NCBI RefSeq assembly: GCF_021390535.1
Contig: NZ_JAJUXG010000001.1
Coordinates: 744,001-808,000 of the forward strand
Length of the DNA: 64,000 nucleotides
Direction: 5' to 3'
From: Dyadobacter sp. CY312
Lineage (GTDB): Bacteria > Bacteroidota > Bacteroidia > Cytophagales > Spirosomataceae
Part shown: positions 35,294 to 44,421 of the stretch, piece by piece
Position numbering within the stretch: position 1 is the stretch's first letter
How the letters are laid out: each line of letters opens with the position of its first letter
Translations under genes and position numbers: made by a program
The notes under the pieces: generated by a model
Database searches by the model: none
Told to the model about the DNA's origin: nothing
The model's input: the letters and a program-made list of their open reading frames with translations, nothing else

Positions 35294-35345
35294 TGAAAAA
35301 GGAGATACCCAGAGAATTTAATCCTCTATCTATCTCCTTTTTTAT
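35294..35345. terminator. Bidirectional terminator between convergent genes
   Basis: AAAAAGGAGATA (35296-35307) pairs with TATCTCCTTTTT (35331-35342), with flanking A and T runs. It lies between the DUF1080 gene and the minus-strand TIM-barrel gene. Confidence 0.82.
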
Positions 35346-35373
35346 TGCTCAAAAAAAACTTTACAATTTTCAG

Positions 35374-36285
35374 TTAAACCCCAGCCGCAACTTTCTTCAT
35401 CTTTTCCAAACCTGTTTTGGCGACCAGCAGCGGATCTTGTCCATAGTAATCCTTGTTAAAAACCTCAAAGGAAAGTATAATCGGCTTATCTGGATTTTTC
35501 AATGCCTTTAAAAGATCTTTGAGTGGAGCTACCCCGTCACCGGCATATACCCTGTCGGCATCTGTAATGGCTTCCCTTGGCGGAGCAGCGGGATAATCGT
35601 TGATGTGAAAAATTTCGACCAGCGGTTTCCCCACATTCTTTACGCTATCCATGCCTGAGCCGCCTTTGTGCAAATGATATACGTCCATGAGCACCCTGGC
35701 GGAAGGATGTGAAGCCTCCGCCGCAACATAAAGAATCTCTCCCACCCGACTCAGGTTTTTAGAAAACCCCCAAAGTTCCAGATGTGGCACCACGCCGGTT
35801 TTATCACCCAGTTCTAATATCGCCCGATACCTTTCAGCCACAGCCGCCAGATCCAAAGCCTCGCCAGTGGTGGCACCCATGGGTGGAGCAGCTACACGCT
35901 TGCAGCCAATCGCAGCCAACTGATCCATTTCCAGTTTCAGTTGTTCCAAGGCTTTGGAACGGGTCTGCTGATCATCTACGATCCATGGAGCAAAGCCGAT
36001 GGCATCTTCAACTTTCAGCCCTAAATCATCTATGATCCTCTTTGCTTCTGGCAACGATCCACTATCTTTCAAGTAATCCTGCAAGGTATTGATCCATATC
36101 TCAACGGACCCGTAGCCCGCTTTGGATGCCACTTCCAACTCCTTTTTGAATCCCAGCTTATGGCCACGTAAGGTGCTCATGTTGAGGGAATAAATAAATG
36201 GTTTACTTTTTGCAGCTGCCTGCGCTGGCAGAACAGAAGCTGCGGATGCAACGGCCATGGCACTCAATACTGTACGGCGATTCAT
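35374..36285 (-). CDS. Tat-exported sugar isomerase/epimerase-like TIM-barrel protein
   Basis: About 303 aa from ATG 36285. The longer frame from 36381 adds 32 residues before a clear twin-arginine type signal peptide (MNRRTVLSAMAVASAAS...AQA). The mature part is a xylose isomerase-like TIM barrel. Likely metal ligands are in VPHLELWGF, LMDVYHLHKGG, IFHINDYP and the terminal SFEVFN. Periplasmic location matches the neighbouring DUF1080 protein. A role in keto-sugar or glycoside conversion is likely but the exact substrate is unknown. Confidence 0.87.
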   Translation of the reverse strand: MNRRTVLSAMAVASAASVLPAQAAAKSKPFIYSLNMSTLRGHKLGFKKELEVASKAGYGSVEIWINTLQDYLKDSGSLPEAKRIIDDLGLKVEDAIGFAPWIVDDQQTRSKALEQLKLEMDQLAAIGCKRVAAPPMGATTGEALDLAAVAERYRAILELGDKTGVVPHLELWGFSKNLSRVGEILYVAAEASHPSARVLMDVYHLHKGGSGMDSVKNVGKPLVEIFHINDYPAAPPREAITDADRVYAGDGVAPLKDLLKALKNPDKPIILSFEVFNKDYYGQDPLLVAKTGLEKMKKVAAGV

Positions 36286-36812
36286 GAATAAATCTTTAAC
36301 TGTTAACTTAATTATACCTGAATAAAGTTGAAGCATCTGACTTTTTACCGTTGCAAGGGAAATATTGACACTAATCTTCACGCGCCTTCAACAGTGCCTT
36401 CTGTTATTTGAATTCACAACATTTATGAGGCGGAATTCATATTCTACTAAAATATAGAATTACAACTACATAATAGATTTTATTCCTCTTAGTAATACAC
36501 TAATCGAAAGAAGATAAATATTTTCCTCAGAAAATGACAATGCAAAATTTATTGAAAGTTTTACAAATAAGTATAAAATTAAAATCTCCAATAGAGAAAT
36601 ATAACAGTATAAATTTTCGGTTAGAAAAATAAATCATATTTCCGATAAAAAATTATGTCACTAAAAGTGCCAAAACGGACAATGGAACGCATTTTTGATT
36701 TTTTTATTTCATGCAGATTAAAAATAACTTTTAGGTACAAATAATTCTACGTAAGATTGCATCACTAATTAATTCACAGACAACAACACTCAACGTTATA
36801 ACCCAAATCTTG
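36286..36812. other. AT-rich intergenic region before the exported Ig-like cluster
   Basis: About 527 bases with long A/T runs between divergent genes. No open frame worth calling. Perhaps promoter elements for the surface-protein cluster lie near its right end (TTTTTGATTTTTTTATTTC at about 36692), but no TAnnTTTG match is convincing. No structured RNA recognised. Confidence 0.35.
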
Positions 36813-38192
36813 ATGCAGTTCATTAGCTCAATCTTTTTGATTGTTTTGATGTGGAATGCCCTGTCGGTTAGGCGGCTCTGTGCCCAACCGACAGATGCAG
36901 TCTATCCCACAAATGCCACCGGCATTGTTGACGGCAACTCCCTCACCGGTTATGGCGTTGTTACCGACGCAGCCAAAGCATATTTAAACAAACCCAACGA
37001 TGACGGTGCAATACTAAAAGCTGCAAGTACACTGCAATCCGCAGCGATTCATTTTACTTTCGATCAAACCATTAGTGCCGCTAACAGCCCGGTCACCTTT
37101 TACATAAGAACAGATATTAATGCTGTGAATTATGCCGGCAGCGTATCAATCAATGCCTACAATGCCAGCAACAATTCGATTGCCACACCTTCATACCAAA
37201 CACACTTTCTTGACGACGGATCCGTATTTCTTGCTGTATCAATGAGTTTGAATTTTAAAGGAGTCCGTATAACCTTGCGCCCCAGTTTGCTCCAAAACAT
37301 GGAAATAAAGGTGTACAGTGCTTTTTACGGTCCAAATGCAACCAACTTAACCAACCCTTATCCTTTTAACAGTGCTGATTGCGGACTACCCAACGTAACA
37401 ACCAAACAAAGTAGTGGATTAACATTACTTGGCAACAACAACATCCTCAATCCGGAAAGGGCTATTGATCGGGAGCCCACCACTTCGACTTATTCGACGT
37501 TCAGTATCAGTGGTGTCAATACAGGAACATTGAAGCAAATCTTTCATTTTAATGGTAATGCAAATCCCGGAGATGTAGTCAGAATTGTATTAGCAAAAGG
37601 GAGTTCCTTATTAGATGTCAACCTGCTCAAAAAAATAACTGTGCAAGCGTATAGTGGTTCTACGTCAGTAGGAAATTCCGCCCTTATGGACAATCTTCTG
37701 GCTTTGGATTTGTTAGGATTGTTTGGAAATAACGGTATGGTGGAAGTTTATTTCAGGCCAAACAATGGTAGCAATAACTCTCCTGTCATTTTTGACCGAG
37801 TTGAAATAGCCGTAATCATCAATGGATTGGGCATATCTACCGGAAGCCCATTGTACGTCTACGATGTAAGAAGAATTCCGGAGACTCCTGTGTCTGAAAA
37901 CGTTACGGCCTGCACCAACATTGGCATAGCCAATTTGCTGGTCAGTTCCAATCAGGCAAGCATGGTGACTGGCGGATTACGATTTAACTGGTTTGAAGAA
38001 GCTTACGGCGGAGTAGTTAAAACTGTTGGTAACACCCTTAACCTGATCGGTCTGACCACACCCGTAATAAAAGAATATTATGTTGAAGCCACCAAGGCGG
38101 CATGCACCATCGGCTCACCATCAACCCGAAAAAAGGTGATTGTGAACGTGGAAGCACCCCCTATGTCACCAGCAATAAGTCTTACACCCTAA
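36813..38192 (+). CDS. Exported protein with Ig-like C-terminal part, unknown function
   Basis: 459 aa from ATG 36813 (a TTG one codon earlier is less likely). Signal peptide over about 1-25 (ALSVRRLCAQ). The long middle part is beta-rich and resembles adhesin-type lectin modules: a first unit (about 30-190) with repeated VYPTNATGIVDGN-like text, and a second (about 200-350) starting after the cysteine in NSADCGLP. An Ig-like unit follows at 370-445. The protein stops abruptly after VEAPPMSPAISLTP, a text that in large Bacteroidota adhesins would introduce a further repeat. First of three consecutive exported genes. Confidence 0.7.
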   Translation: MQFISSIFLIVLMWNALSVRRLCAQPTDAVYPTNATGIVDGNSLTGYGVVTDAAKAYLNKPNDDGAILKAASTLQSAAIHFTFDQTISAANSPVTFYIRTDINAVNYAGSVSINAYNASNNSIATPSYQTHFLDDGSVFLAVSMSLNFKGVRITLRPSLLQNMEIKVYSAFYGPNATNLTNPYPFNSADCGLPNVTTKQSSGLTLLGNNNILNPERAIDREPTTSTYSTFSISGVNTGTLKQIFHFNGNANPGDVVRIVLAKGSSLLDVNLLKKITVQAYSGSTSVGNSALMDNLLALDLLGLFGNNGMVEVYFRPNNGSNNSPVIFDRVEIAVIINGLGISTGSPLYVYDVRRIPETPVSENVTACTNIGIANLLVSSNQASMVTGGLRFNWFEEAYGGVVKTVGNTLNLIGLTTPVIKEYYVEATKAACTIGSPSTRKKVIVNVEAPPMSPAISLTP

Positions 38193-38244
38193 TTCTGAAT
38201 TCAAGTTTTTACCATACCTATCTATCACAATTAACAATTATTTT

Positions 38245-38937
38245 ATGAAAACTAAGATTACTTCATTGTGCCTTTTTCTAATGCTTGTGCTTGGAGCAAC
38301 AAGTTTAAAGGCCTCAAATCTCTACGTTGTGAGCGGTGAATCATTCACCATTACACCCGGTACAGGATTCGTTAAATATCTCTGGGATCTTGACAATCAG
38401 GAAATTCTTGAAGCAGATATTCTCCCGGGTGGTGTACTCACTAGAAGCCTGTTGAATGCAGGTACAACAATAACCAAGCATACATTGAAACTAAGTGTTT
38501 TGGAGCAACTTCTGGGTGGCTGCTATTCAGAAGCCGTTAGTCACACCATTATTGTGTTGCCAAAACTTACAACGTTGATTGCTGCAAATCTGGATAACTT
38601 TTGTAGCGAGGCAGTAAGTATTAGCTCCGAGCTTACGTCCACTTTCGTAACAGGCTCACTGCTAACAAATCTTTCTGAATATGGTATTGGTTTTACATAT
38701 CAGTGGGCAAAAAAGACCGGGGAGACTCTTACAAATATTCCAGAAGCTACCTCAAATAAGCTGATTGTTACAGAAGTGGGTGAATATGTTACGCAAGTTG
38801 CTTACTCCCTGCCAACAACTGGCTCCTACCCATCCAACGGCAGCAGCATAAAAGTGCCTACTGCAATTACAAGTAGTGTACAAGAGATAAGGAAAACATT
38901 GGCCAAACCACTATCTCCTGACATCTCGATTCTATAA
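38245..38937 (+). CDS. Exported Ig-like protein, unknown function
   Basis: 230 aa with signal peptide (1-24, ATSLKAS). Two predicted Ig/PKD-like beta units: about 25-108 (SGESFTITPGTGFVKYLWD) and 112-200 (GIGFTYQWAKKTGETLTNI). The C terminus TLAKPLSPDISIL resembles the end of the preceding protein (PPMSPAISLTP), sharing P-x-S-P-x-I-S. There is no sorting domain. Located 52 bases after the previous gene and 40 before the next. A structural subunit of a surface assembly is an inference. Confidence 0.7.
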   Translation: MKTKITSLCLFLMLVLGATSLKASNLYVVSGESFTITPGTGFVKYLWDLDNQEILEADILPGGVLTRSLLNAGTTITKHTLKLSVLEQLLGGCYSEAVSHTIIVLPKLTTLIAANLDNFCSEAVSISSELTSTFVTGSLLTNLSEYGIGFTYQWAKKTGETLTNIPEATSNKLIVTEVGEYVTQVAYSLPTTGSYPSNGSSIKVPTAITSSVQEIRKTLAKPLSPDISIL

Positions 38938-38977
38938 GTCCAAATCACTCCGAATATCAGGCTTCATTCCTCCTTTC

Positions 38978-40069
38978 ATGAAAACCATTGCATCAATTAT
39001 TGGGCTCATGTTGATTTCCCGTCTTGCCTTTGGGCAGGGCGGGACTAAGGAAGTTGTAATTTGCAATGGAACCAATGTCCGGCTAAAAGCGCAATCTGTT
39101 GGAGCAACCGGCTATGAATGGCATAGGGACGGAAGTATTATACCAGGTTTTTCAGGGGCCGAATTGGTTGTTTCCGAAGAAGGTAATTACACGGCACTTG
39201 CACTTAACACGGACGGCTGTGTTTCGGATCTCTCGGTAACCGTCATAATAGAGTTTAGAAAACCAGTGGCAGTAAACGATTATGTGAAGGGCTCACGTAA
39301 TACACTGGTAACTATTGATGCCCTGCATAACGATGAAGCTTCCTGTACTGCCTTAGATCCGCAAACGATTGTTATTAAAACACAAGCATTAAATGGTTCA
39401 GTAACGATATCAAACGGACAATTTACCTACAAACCGGATACGGATTTTTCAGGACAAGATGAATTCAAATATATTGTTAGCGATAAAAGCAGCCAGGAAT
39501 CGAATGTGGCAACCGTTACCGTGGACTATTCGGGAGCACTTCCTGTGTCTCTGACGGAATTCACAGCTTTAAAACAAGAATCAACAACCTTGCTTTCCTG
39601 GGTAACAACCTCGGAAAACAATAGCGATCACTTTGTAATTGAAAGAAGTGTTGATGGCAAAAGCTGGATTTCAATTGCAAAGGCAGAAGCGACAGGTTCC
39701 TCAAACCAGGAACAAAAATATAAGACAACAGACAATCTGCCAGAATCTGGCATCAACTATTACCGACTCAAAATGGTTGACTCTGATGGCTCGTTTGCTT
39801 ACAGTCAAATCCGCTCGGTTCATTTTCCGGAATTTGCCTGGGCTGCCATGTATCCAAATCCTGTAAGCCACAGCCTGCACATCAGCATCAGGAACAAACA
39901 GGTAAGAAAACTCAGACTTATTGATACCACCGGAAAAATCCTGTTCCGCTCCGACGTCAGCAATACAGAAATGGAACTAAATATGCAGCCATACAGCTCC
40001 GGCGTTTTCTTTGTTCACCTCGAACAGGGGAACGGATTGGTAGCCATCTTCAAGATTTTCCACGACTAA
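38978..40069 (+). CDS. T9SS-targeted surface protein with Ig-like domains
   Basis: 363 aa. Signal peptide (1-20, LISRLAFGQG). An Ig-like unit (about 22-92, AQSVGATGYEWHRDGSII), a cadherin-like tandem unit (93-182, containing AVNDYVKGSRNTLVTIDAL and FTYKPDTDFSGQDEFKYIV), and a region common in T9SS proteins (188-290, LPVSLTEFTALKQESTTLL...YRLKMVDSDGSF). It ends in a type A sorting domain (about 293-363, MYPNPVSHSLHISI ... KIFHD). The protein should be exported by the Por/Sec pathway and anchored at the surface, closing the three-gene set. Confidence 0.86.
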   Translation: MKTIASIIGLMLISRLAFGQGGTKEVVICNGTNVRLKAQSVGATGYEWHRDGSIIPGFSGAELVVSEEGNYTALALNTDGCVSDLSVTVIIEFRKPVAVNDYVKGSRNTLVTIDALHNDEASCTALDPQTIVIKTQALNGSVTISNGQFTYKPDTDFSGQDEFKYIVSDKSSQESNVATVTVDYSGALPVSLTEFTALKQESTTLLSWVTTSENNSDHFVIERSVDGKSWISIAKAEATGSSNQEQKYKTTDNLPESGINYYRLKMVDSDGSFAYSQIRSVHFPEFAWAAMYPNPVSHSLHISIRNKQVRKLRLIDTTGKILFRSDVSNTEMELNMQPYSSGVFFVHLEQGNGLVAIFKIFHD

Positions 40070-40230
40070 TTTCTCGCTTCTCCCCGACCATTTCCGTACA
40101 AAAACTGTCCGAATCCGAACAGCAAGCTTACATCAAACAGCCATCACAACGCGGAGTAAGGGATTTTCGGCTTTGGCATTAATATTTTATACAAAGAACT
40201 ATGTTATGCAATGTACTGAAATACGTTGCT

Positions 40231-40238
40231 TAACTTTG
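40231..40238 (+). promoter_or_regulatory. Candidate -7 element for the ABC permease gene
   Basis: TAACTTTG matches TAnnTTTG; TATG lies about 22 bases upstream. The leader would be about 95 bases. The rest of the 40070-40339 gap holds nothing I can support. Confidence 0.35.
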
Positions 40239-40339
40239 TAACCGATCTATTAGCCAAATAGCAGAGGGAATAGGGCACCGGGCATGAGAACATACACGTC
40301 TCCTTGCCTGTTGTCCAAAGCCCGTAACCCCAAGCACTC

Positions 40340-42757
40340 ATGCTACAAAATTATTTTAAAATTGCCTGGCGTAACCTTTTGCGCAACCGTGCCTTCTCGG
40401 CCATTAACATTGTTGGTCTCGCCATCGGTTTAGCATCCTGCATGCTGATCAGCCTTTACGTGCTGGACGAACTAAGCTTTGATCGCTATAATGAAAAAGC
40501 GGATCAGATTGTCCGTGTGGTGTTCAAAGGAACCATGCAGGGAGGAAAAATTAATGAATCACACGTAATGCCTCCGACAGGGCCTGCAATCAAAGCGGAC
40601 TATCCCGAAGTCCTCGAAGCCACGCGTATACGTCAGGCGGGAAGGCCAAAAATTTTAATTGGAGAAAAGTTGTTTAGAGATGATGACATGGCGTTTGTAG
40701 ATCCTAATTTTTTTAAGGTGTTTACGCTGCCAATTATTAAAGGAGATGATCAAAATGCACTTTCTGAGCCCAATACCGTTGTTTTGACCAAGGAGACAGC
40801 AGAGAAGTATTTTGGCAAGACGGATCCGATCGGCCAGGTTTTAACTTTTAAAGGTTCCGACACGCCATACAAGGTAACAGGTATCATTGAGGAAGTGCCT
40901 CGCAATTCTCATTTTCGATATGCCATTTTCACATCGATGACAGGTCTGGAAGAGGCAAAATCCACCTCATGGATGCAGTCGGAATTCTTTACTTATTTGC
41001 TCCTACAAAAAGGATACGACTATAAAAAACTGGAAGCCAAGCTGCCTCAAACGGTAGAAAAGTACATGGGTCCGCAGCTGAAAAAGGCAATGGGGCTTAC
41101 CATGGCAGAGTTTCGTAAAACGGGAAACAACCTGGGATTGTACCTGCAACCACTTACCGACATTCACCTGCGCTCCGACTTCGGACACGATACAGGGAAT
41201 TCAGGCGACATCAAATACGTATACATTTTTGGCGCGGTTGCGATCATTATGCTTGTGATAGCCTGTATCAATTTCATGAATCTTTCGACCGCCGGCGCTT
41301 CCAAAAGGGCACGGGAAGTGGGTGTCCGCAAGGTGATGGGTTCGGAGAAAAAGGAGTTGGTTTGGCAATTTTTACTTGAATCCATACTCCTCACTTCCAT
41401 TTCGCTTATTTTGGCTGTCATCATAGCACTTCTCGCGTTGCCATTATTCAATGAGTTGTCGGGAAAAGATCTTTCGCTGCAATTACGCTCCATTCCTCAG
41501 CTTATACCGTCCATATTACTTTTCGGTCTGATGGTGGGTATTCTGGCTGGCTCGTATCCAGCGTTTTTCCTTTCGTCTTTTAAACCAATTGCGATTTTAA
41601 AGGGCAAATTCACGGCAAACAAGGGTAGCATCGGACTCCGTAGCGGACTTGTGGTCGTTCAATTTTGCATTTCGATTATGCTCATCATTGGCACCACAGT
41701 AGTATACCAGCAACTGCGATACATCCAGAACAAAAAACTCGGTTACAACAAAGAAAAAGTAATTGTGATGGAAACCTGGCCGCTTCAAAATAATCAGGAG
41801 ACTTTTCAGAATGAACTTCTGCGAGATACCAGAATAGCAAGCATAAGTACGTCTGGCTATATTCCCGCAGGTAATTCATACAACAACAACTATTTGGTGT
41901 ATCCTGACGAGCAAACCAATACACTGGTAAAGTCCCTCAGATACGAAGTAGATGCCAGCTACATTCCAACTTTGGGAATGGAAATGGCTTATGGGCGTAA
42001 TTTTTCAAAGGAATATGGTAATGACTCTTCCGGTGTAATTCTGAACGAAACAGCCGTCAAAATGCTGGGTTGGAAGAAAAATGCATTGAATCACACCATT
42101 TCCCGTTTCAGCTCGGAAGGAGAAAAAAGTACCTACCGGGTCATTGGCGTAGTTAAAGATTTCCACTTCAGATCGCTTCATGAGCGTATAACGCCATTGG
42201 TAATGACACTCACAAAAGGTGCGGGAACAACCATTATCAAACTGCAAACTGAGGATGTAAATGGTGTAATTGCTGATATGAAAACCCAGTGGGATAAATT
42301 CAAACCTGAAAACGCTTTTGAATACAGTTTCCTGGACGAACGATATAACAACACTTATAAGGCTGAACAAAAAACAGGCCAGATTCTTGGCGTATTTTCA
42401 GGACTTACCATATTTGTTGCCTGTCTCGGACTATTTGGTCTGGCAACTTTCACCGCGCAACAGCGTACCAAAGAAATTGGAGTGAGGAAAGTACTTGGAG
42501 CTTCCGTCGCCAGCGTTACAGCCTTATTGTCGAGAGATTTCTTGAAGTTGGTAGCCATAGCCATGATTATCGCTATGCCGTTGGCGTGGTACGGAATGAC
42601 TCAATGGCTGCAAAACTTTGAATACAGAACAAGTATGTCCTGGTGGACTTTCGCGCTTGCCGGGCTCTTAACTGCATTGGTTGCCTTATTTACAGTATCC
42701 TTTCAGTCTATCAAAGCAGCTCTTACAGACCCGGTGAAAAGCCTGCGCTCGGAGTAG
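40340..42757 (+). CDS. ABC transporter permease of the FtsX/MacB type
   Basis: 805 aa. The N terminus (MLQNYFKIAWRNLLRNRAFSAINIVGLAIGLASC) is the MacB periplasmic-core permease opening, followed by a large periplasmic domain (about 45-280). Then come three helices (285-450), a second periplasmic region, and three more helices with the duplicated signature TKEIGVRKVLGASVASV near 710. The first copy is SKRAREVGVRKVMGSEKKE near 330. No ATP-binding subunit is adjacent. Such orphan permeases are abundant in Cytophagales; the substrate is unknown. Confidence 0.92.
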   Translation: MLQNYFKIAWRNLLRNRAFSAINIVGLAIGLASCMLISLYVLDELSFDRYNEKADQIVRVVFKGTMQGGKINESHVMPPTGPAIKADYPEVLEATRIRQAGRPKILIGEKLFRDDDMAFVDPNFFKVFTLPIIKGDDQNALSEPNTVVLTKETAEKYFGKTDPIGQVLTFKGSDTPYKVTGIIEEVPRNSHFRYAIFTSMTGLEEAKSTSWMQSEFFTYLLLQKGYDYKKLEAKLPQTVEKYMGPQLKKAMGLTMAEFRKTGNNLGLYLQPLTDIHLRSDFGHDTGNSGDIKYVYIFGAVAIIMLVIACINFMNLSTAGASKRAREVGVRKVMGSEKKELVWQFLLESILLTSISLILAVIIALLALPLFNELSGKDLSLQLRSIPQLIPSILLFGLMVGILAGSYPAFFLSSFKPIAILKGKFTANKGSIGLRSGLVVVQFCISIMLIIGTTVVYQQLRYIQNKKLGYNKEKVIVMETWPLQNNQETFQNELLRDTRIASISTSGYIPAGNSYNNNYLVYPDEQTNTLVKSLRYEVDASYIPTLGMEMAYGRNFSKEYGNDSSGVILNETAVKMLGWKKNALNHTISRFSSEGEKSTYRVIGVVKDFHFRSLHERITPLVMTLTKGAGTTIIKLQTEDVNGVIADMKTQWDKFKPENAFEYSFLDERYNNTYKAEQKTGQILGVFSGLTIFVACLGLFGLATFTAQQRTKEIGVRKVLGASVASVTALLSRDFLKLVAIAMIIAMPLAWYGMTQWLQNFEYRTSMSWWTFALAGLLTALVALFTVSFQSIKAALTDPVKSLRSE

Positions 42758-42795
42758 AATCCAAACACAATCGCTTATTAGAGAAAACCGCTGTT

Positions 42796-43521
42796 ATGAA
42801 ATCCGGATCGTTTAAAAAAATAATTCGCATTTGGGTATTTCTAGGTCTCTGTTTCACTGCCTGGCTGTTATATTCCATGCAGGCACATGGTGTGGACGAA
42901 GACGATCTTAAAAGCGACACGCAGGTTAGTGTAAGAGACATGGACGATTTCATTCATTTTTCTCCTGCGAAGAATAGTCCTGAGGTATTGATGTTTTATC
43001 CCGGAGCACTCGTTGCTCCGGAAGCATATGTGCCGCTTTGTCACAAACTCGCCGAAAACGGAATTGAAACCTATCTGATTAAAATGCCTTGGCGACAAGC
43101 CAAATACGGCTACAAGAAGATAAAAGACTTGGGATTACTTAAAGACAAGAATAAAAAATATTTGCTGGCAGGTCATTCTCAGGGAGCTAAAATGGTAGCT
43201 CAGTTCGTCCATGAAAACCCTGGTCAAATTGACAAAGCGATATTATTGGCTACCACACATCCGAGAGACATAGATATTTCCAACACAACCACTAAAATGT
43301 TGAAAATTTATGGAGATCGGGATGGCGTTGCGGATGAGAAAGATGTAATTGCGAACAAGAATAAATTGCCGGTCAGTACCCACTTTGTAAAAATAGAGGG
43401 CGCAAACCACTCGCAGTTTGGATATTATGGTTTTCAACTGGGAGATCGTTCCTCCGGTATTCCACGGGAACAACAGCAACAAATCACCTTGTCCACGATG
43501 CTCCAATTTATCCAAAAATAA
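42796..43521 (+). CDS. Alpha/beta hydrolase (membrane-anchored)
   Basis: 241 aa from ATG 42796. A longer reading frame starting at 42643 lies inside the permease gene and is rejected. The N terminus holds a membrane anchor (RIWVFLGLCFTAWLLYSM). Catalytic elements: nucleophile serine in LLAGHSQGAKM, aspartate in GDRDGVADE, histidine in GANHSQFGYY. The pattern with GANHSQFG and a Pro-Arg-Gln tail is like the alpha/beta hydrolase family 5 group. The substrate is unknown; the domain probably faces the periplasm. It follows the permease by 38 bases. Confidence 0.83.
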   Translation: MKSGSFKKIIRIWVFLGLCFTAWLLYSMQAHGVDEDDLKSDTQVSVRDMDDFIHFSPAKNSPEVLMFYPGALVAPEAYVPLCHKLAENGIETYLIKMPWRQAKYGYKKIKDLGLLKDKNKKYLLAGHSQGAKMVAQFVHENPGQIDKAILLATTHPRDIDISNTTTKMLKIYGDRDGVADEKDVIANKNKLPVSTHFVKIEGANHSQFGYYGFQLGDRSSGIPREQQQQITLSTMLQFIQK

Positions 43522-43542
43522 ATAACACGGATCGGTAGCATG

Positions 43543-44280
43543 TCATTTCAGACTTAACTCACCTATTGTTGCAGCAAATTCAGTATGCGGCGCCATTGCT
43601 TTCACAATGCCATTTTTATCAAGTAAAATAAAATAAGGAGTTTCCCCTATTTTATATCTGTGATTAAAACCATAAGATTCGGGTACTGGTACAAATCCGC
43701 AGTTCCTTCGTGGAATAGCTTCACGACATTCTTCCTCGGTATTCAGCGTTGTCCCAAGAGAAATGATTTCTATCCCCTTCTTTTCATTTTCGGCAATAAA
43801 GTTTGAAATAATTTTCGTGCTGGCAAGGGTGTAGAGCGGCTTTTCAAATTTTACCCAAAAGCCAAGCAGGATATATTTCCCTTTCAACTTTTCGGAATTA
43901 TATTCCTTCCCGTCCAGTCCCTTCATCACAAACGGGGGAAGATGCTCCCCTACTTCCGGCATCAGATCCGAATTCATCACAACGCCGCCATTGGCATGAA
44001 TGTCGCCTGAATTCTTTCGGATCAAGGCATATGAAGAAGCCTGACCATACTTATCAAACACCGGCTGGGTTCTGTATTTCCCTGGGTTTCTCTTTAAAAT
44101 ATCGTCATAAGCCGCATAAGTGATCCGCTTTCCGGTAGACTGATCAATAATGACAGACTCCTTATTCATTACAAACTGCTGGCTCACTTTACCTTTATAA
44201 CTGCTGACCTGCGCCTTGCTTGGCGATATGCACATTAAACAAACAGGGAGTAGAATAATCCCGATCCGACTCAGATTCAT
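43543..44280 (-). CDS. Exported thioredoxin-fold protein without CxxC
   Basis: 245 aa with signal peptide (1-23, CISPSKAQ). The C-terminal half (about 105-245) follows the AhpC/TSA-redoxin pattern: VGEHLPPFVMKGLDGKEYNSEKLKGKYILLGFWVKFEKPLY, described here as two blocks around KGKYILLGFW and VKFEKPLY, then PYFILLDKNGIVKA. The position of the usual W-C-x-x-C reads WVKFEKP, so the catalytic cysteines are absent. Two other cysteines (EECREA, RRNCGFV) lie downstream and could form a different disulfide. A non-redox binding role is possible. Confidence 0.78.
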   Translation of the reverse strand: MNLSRIGIILLPVCLMCISPSKAQVSSYKGKVSQQFVMNKESVIIDQSTGKRITYAAYDDILKRNPGKYRTQPVFDKYGQASSYALIRKNSGDIHANGGVVMNSDLMPEVGEHLPPFVMKGLDGKEYNSEKLKGKYILLGFWVKFEKPLYTLASTKIISNFIAENEKKGIEIISLGTTLNTEEECREAIPRRNCGFVPVPESYGFNHRYKIGETPYFILLDKNGIVKAMAPHTEFAATIGELSLK

Positions 44281-44421
44281 TGGAATGATTTTAGTACCTT
44301 TACTTGGAAATAATCCAAAATAAATATTGGAAATATGCGCTATCAGATTATCCCGGCGTTCATATAACTGTTTATCCGACTTGATTATTTTAGCTTACTC
44401 AATTTTTTGAAAGACTTATAT

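Noticed and set aside
42643..42795. N-terminal extension of the alpha/beta hydrolase overlapping the permease
   Set aside because: It is out of frame within a conserved permease helix; the anchor helix starts at the internal ATG 42796.
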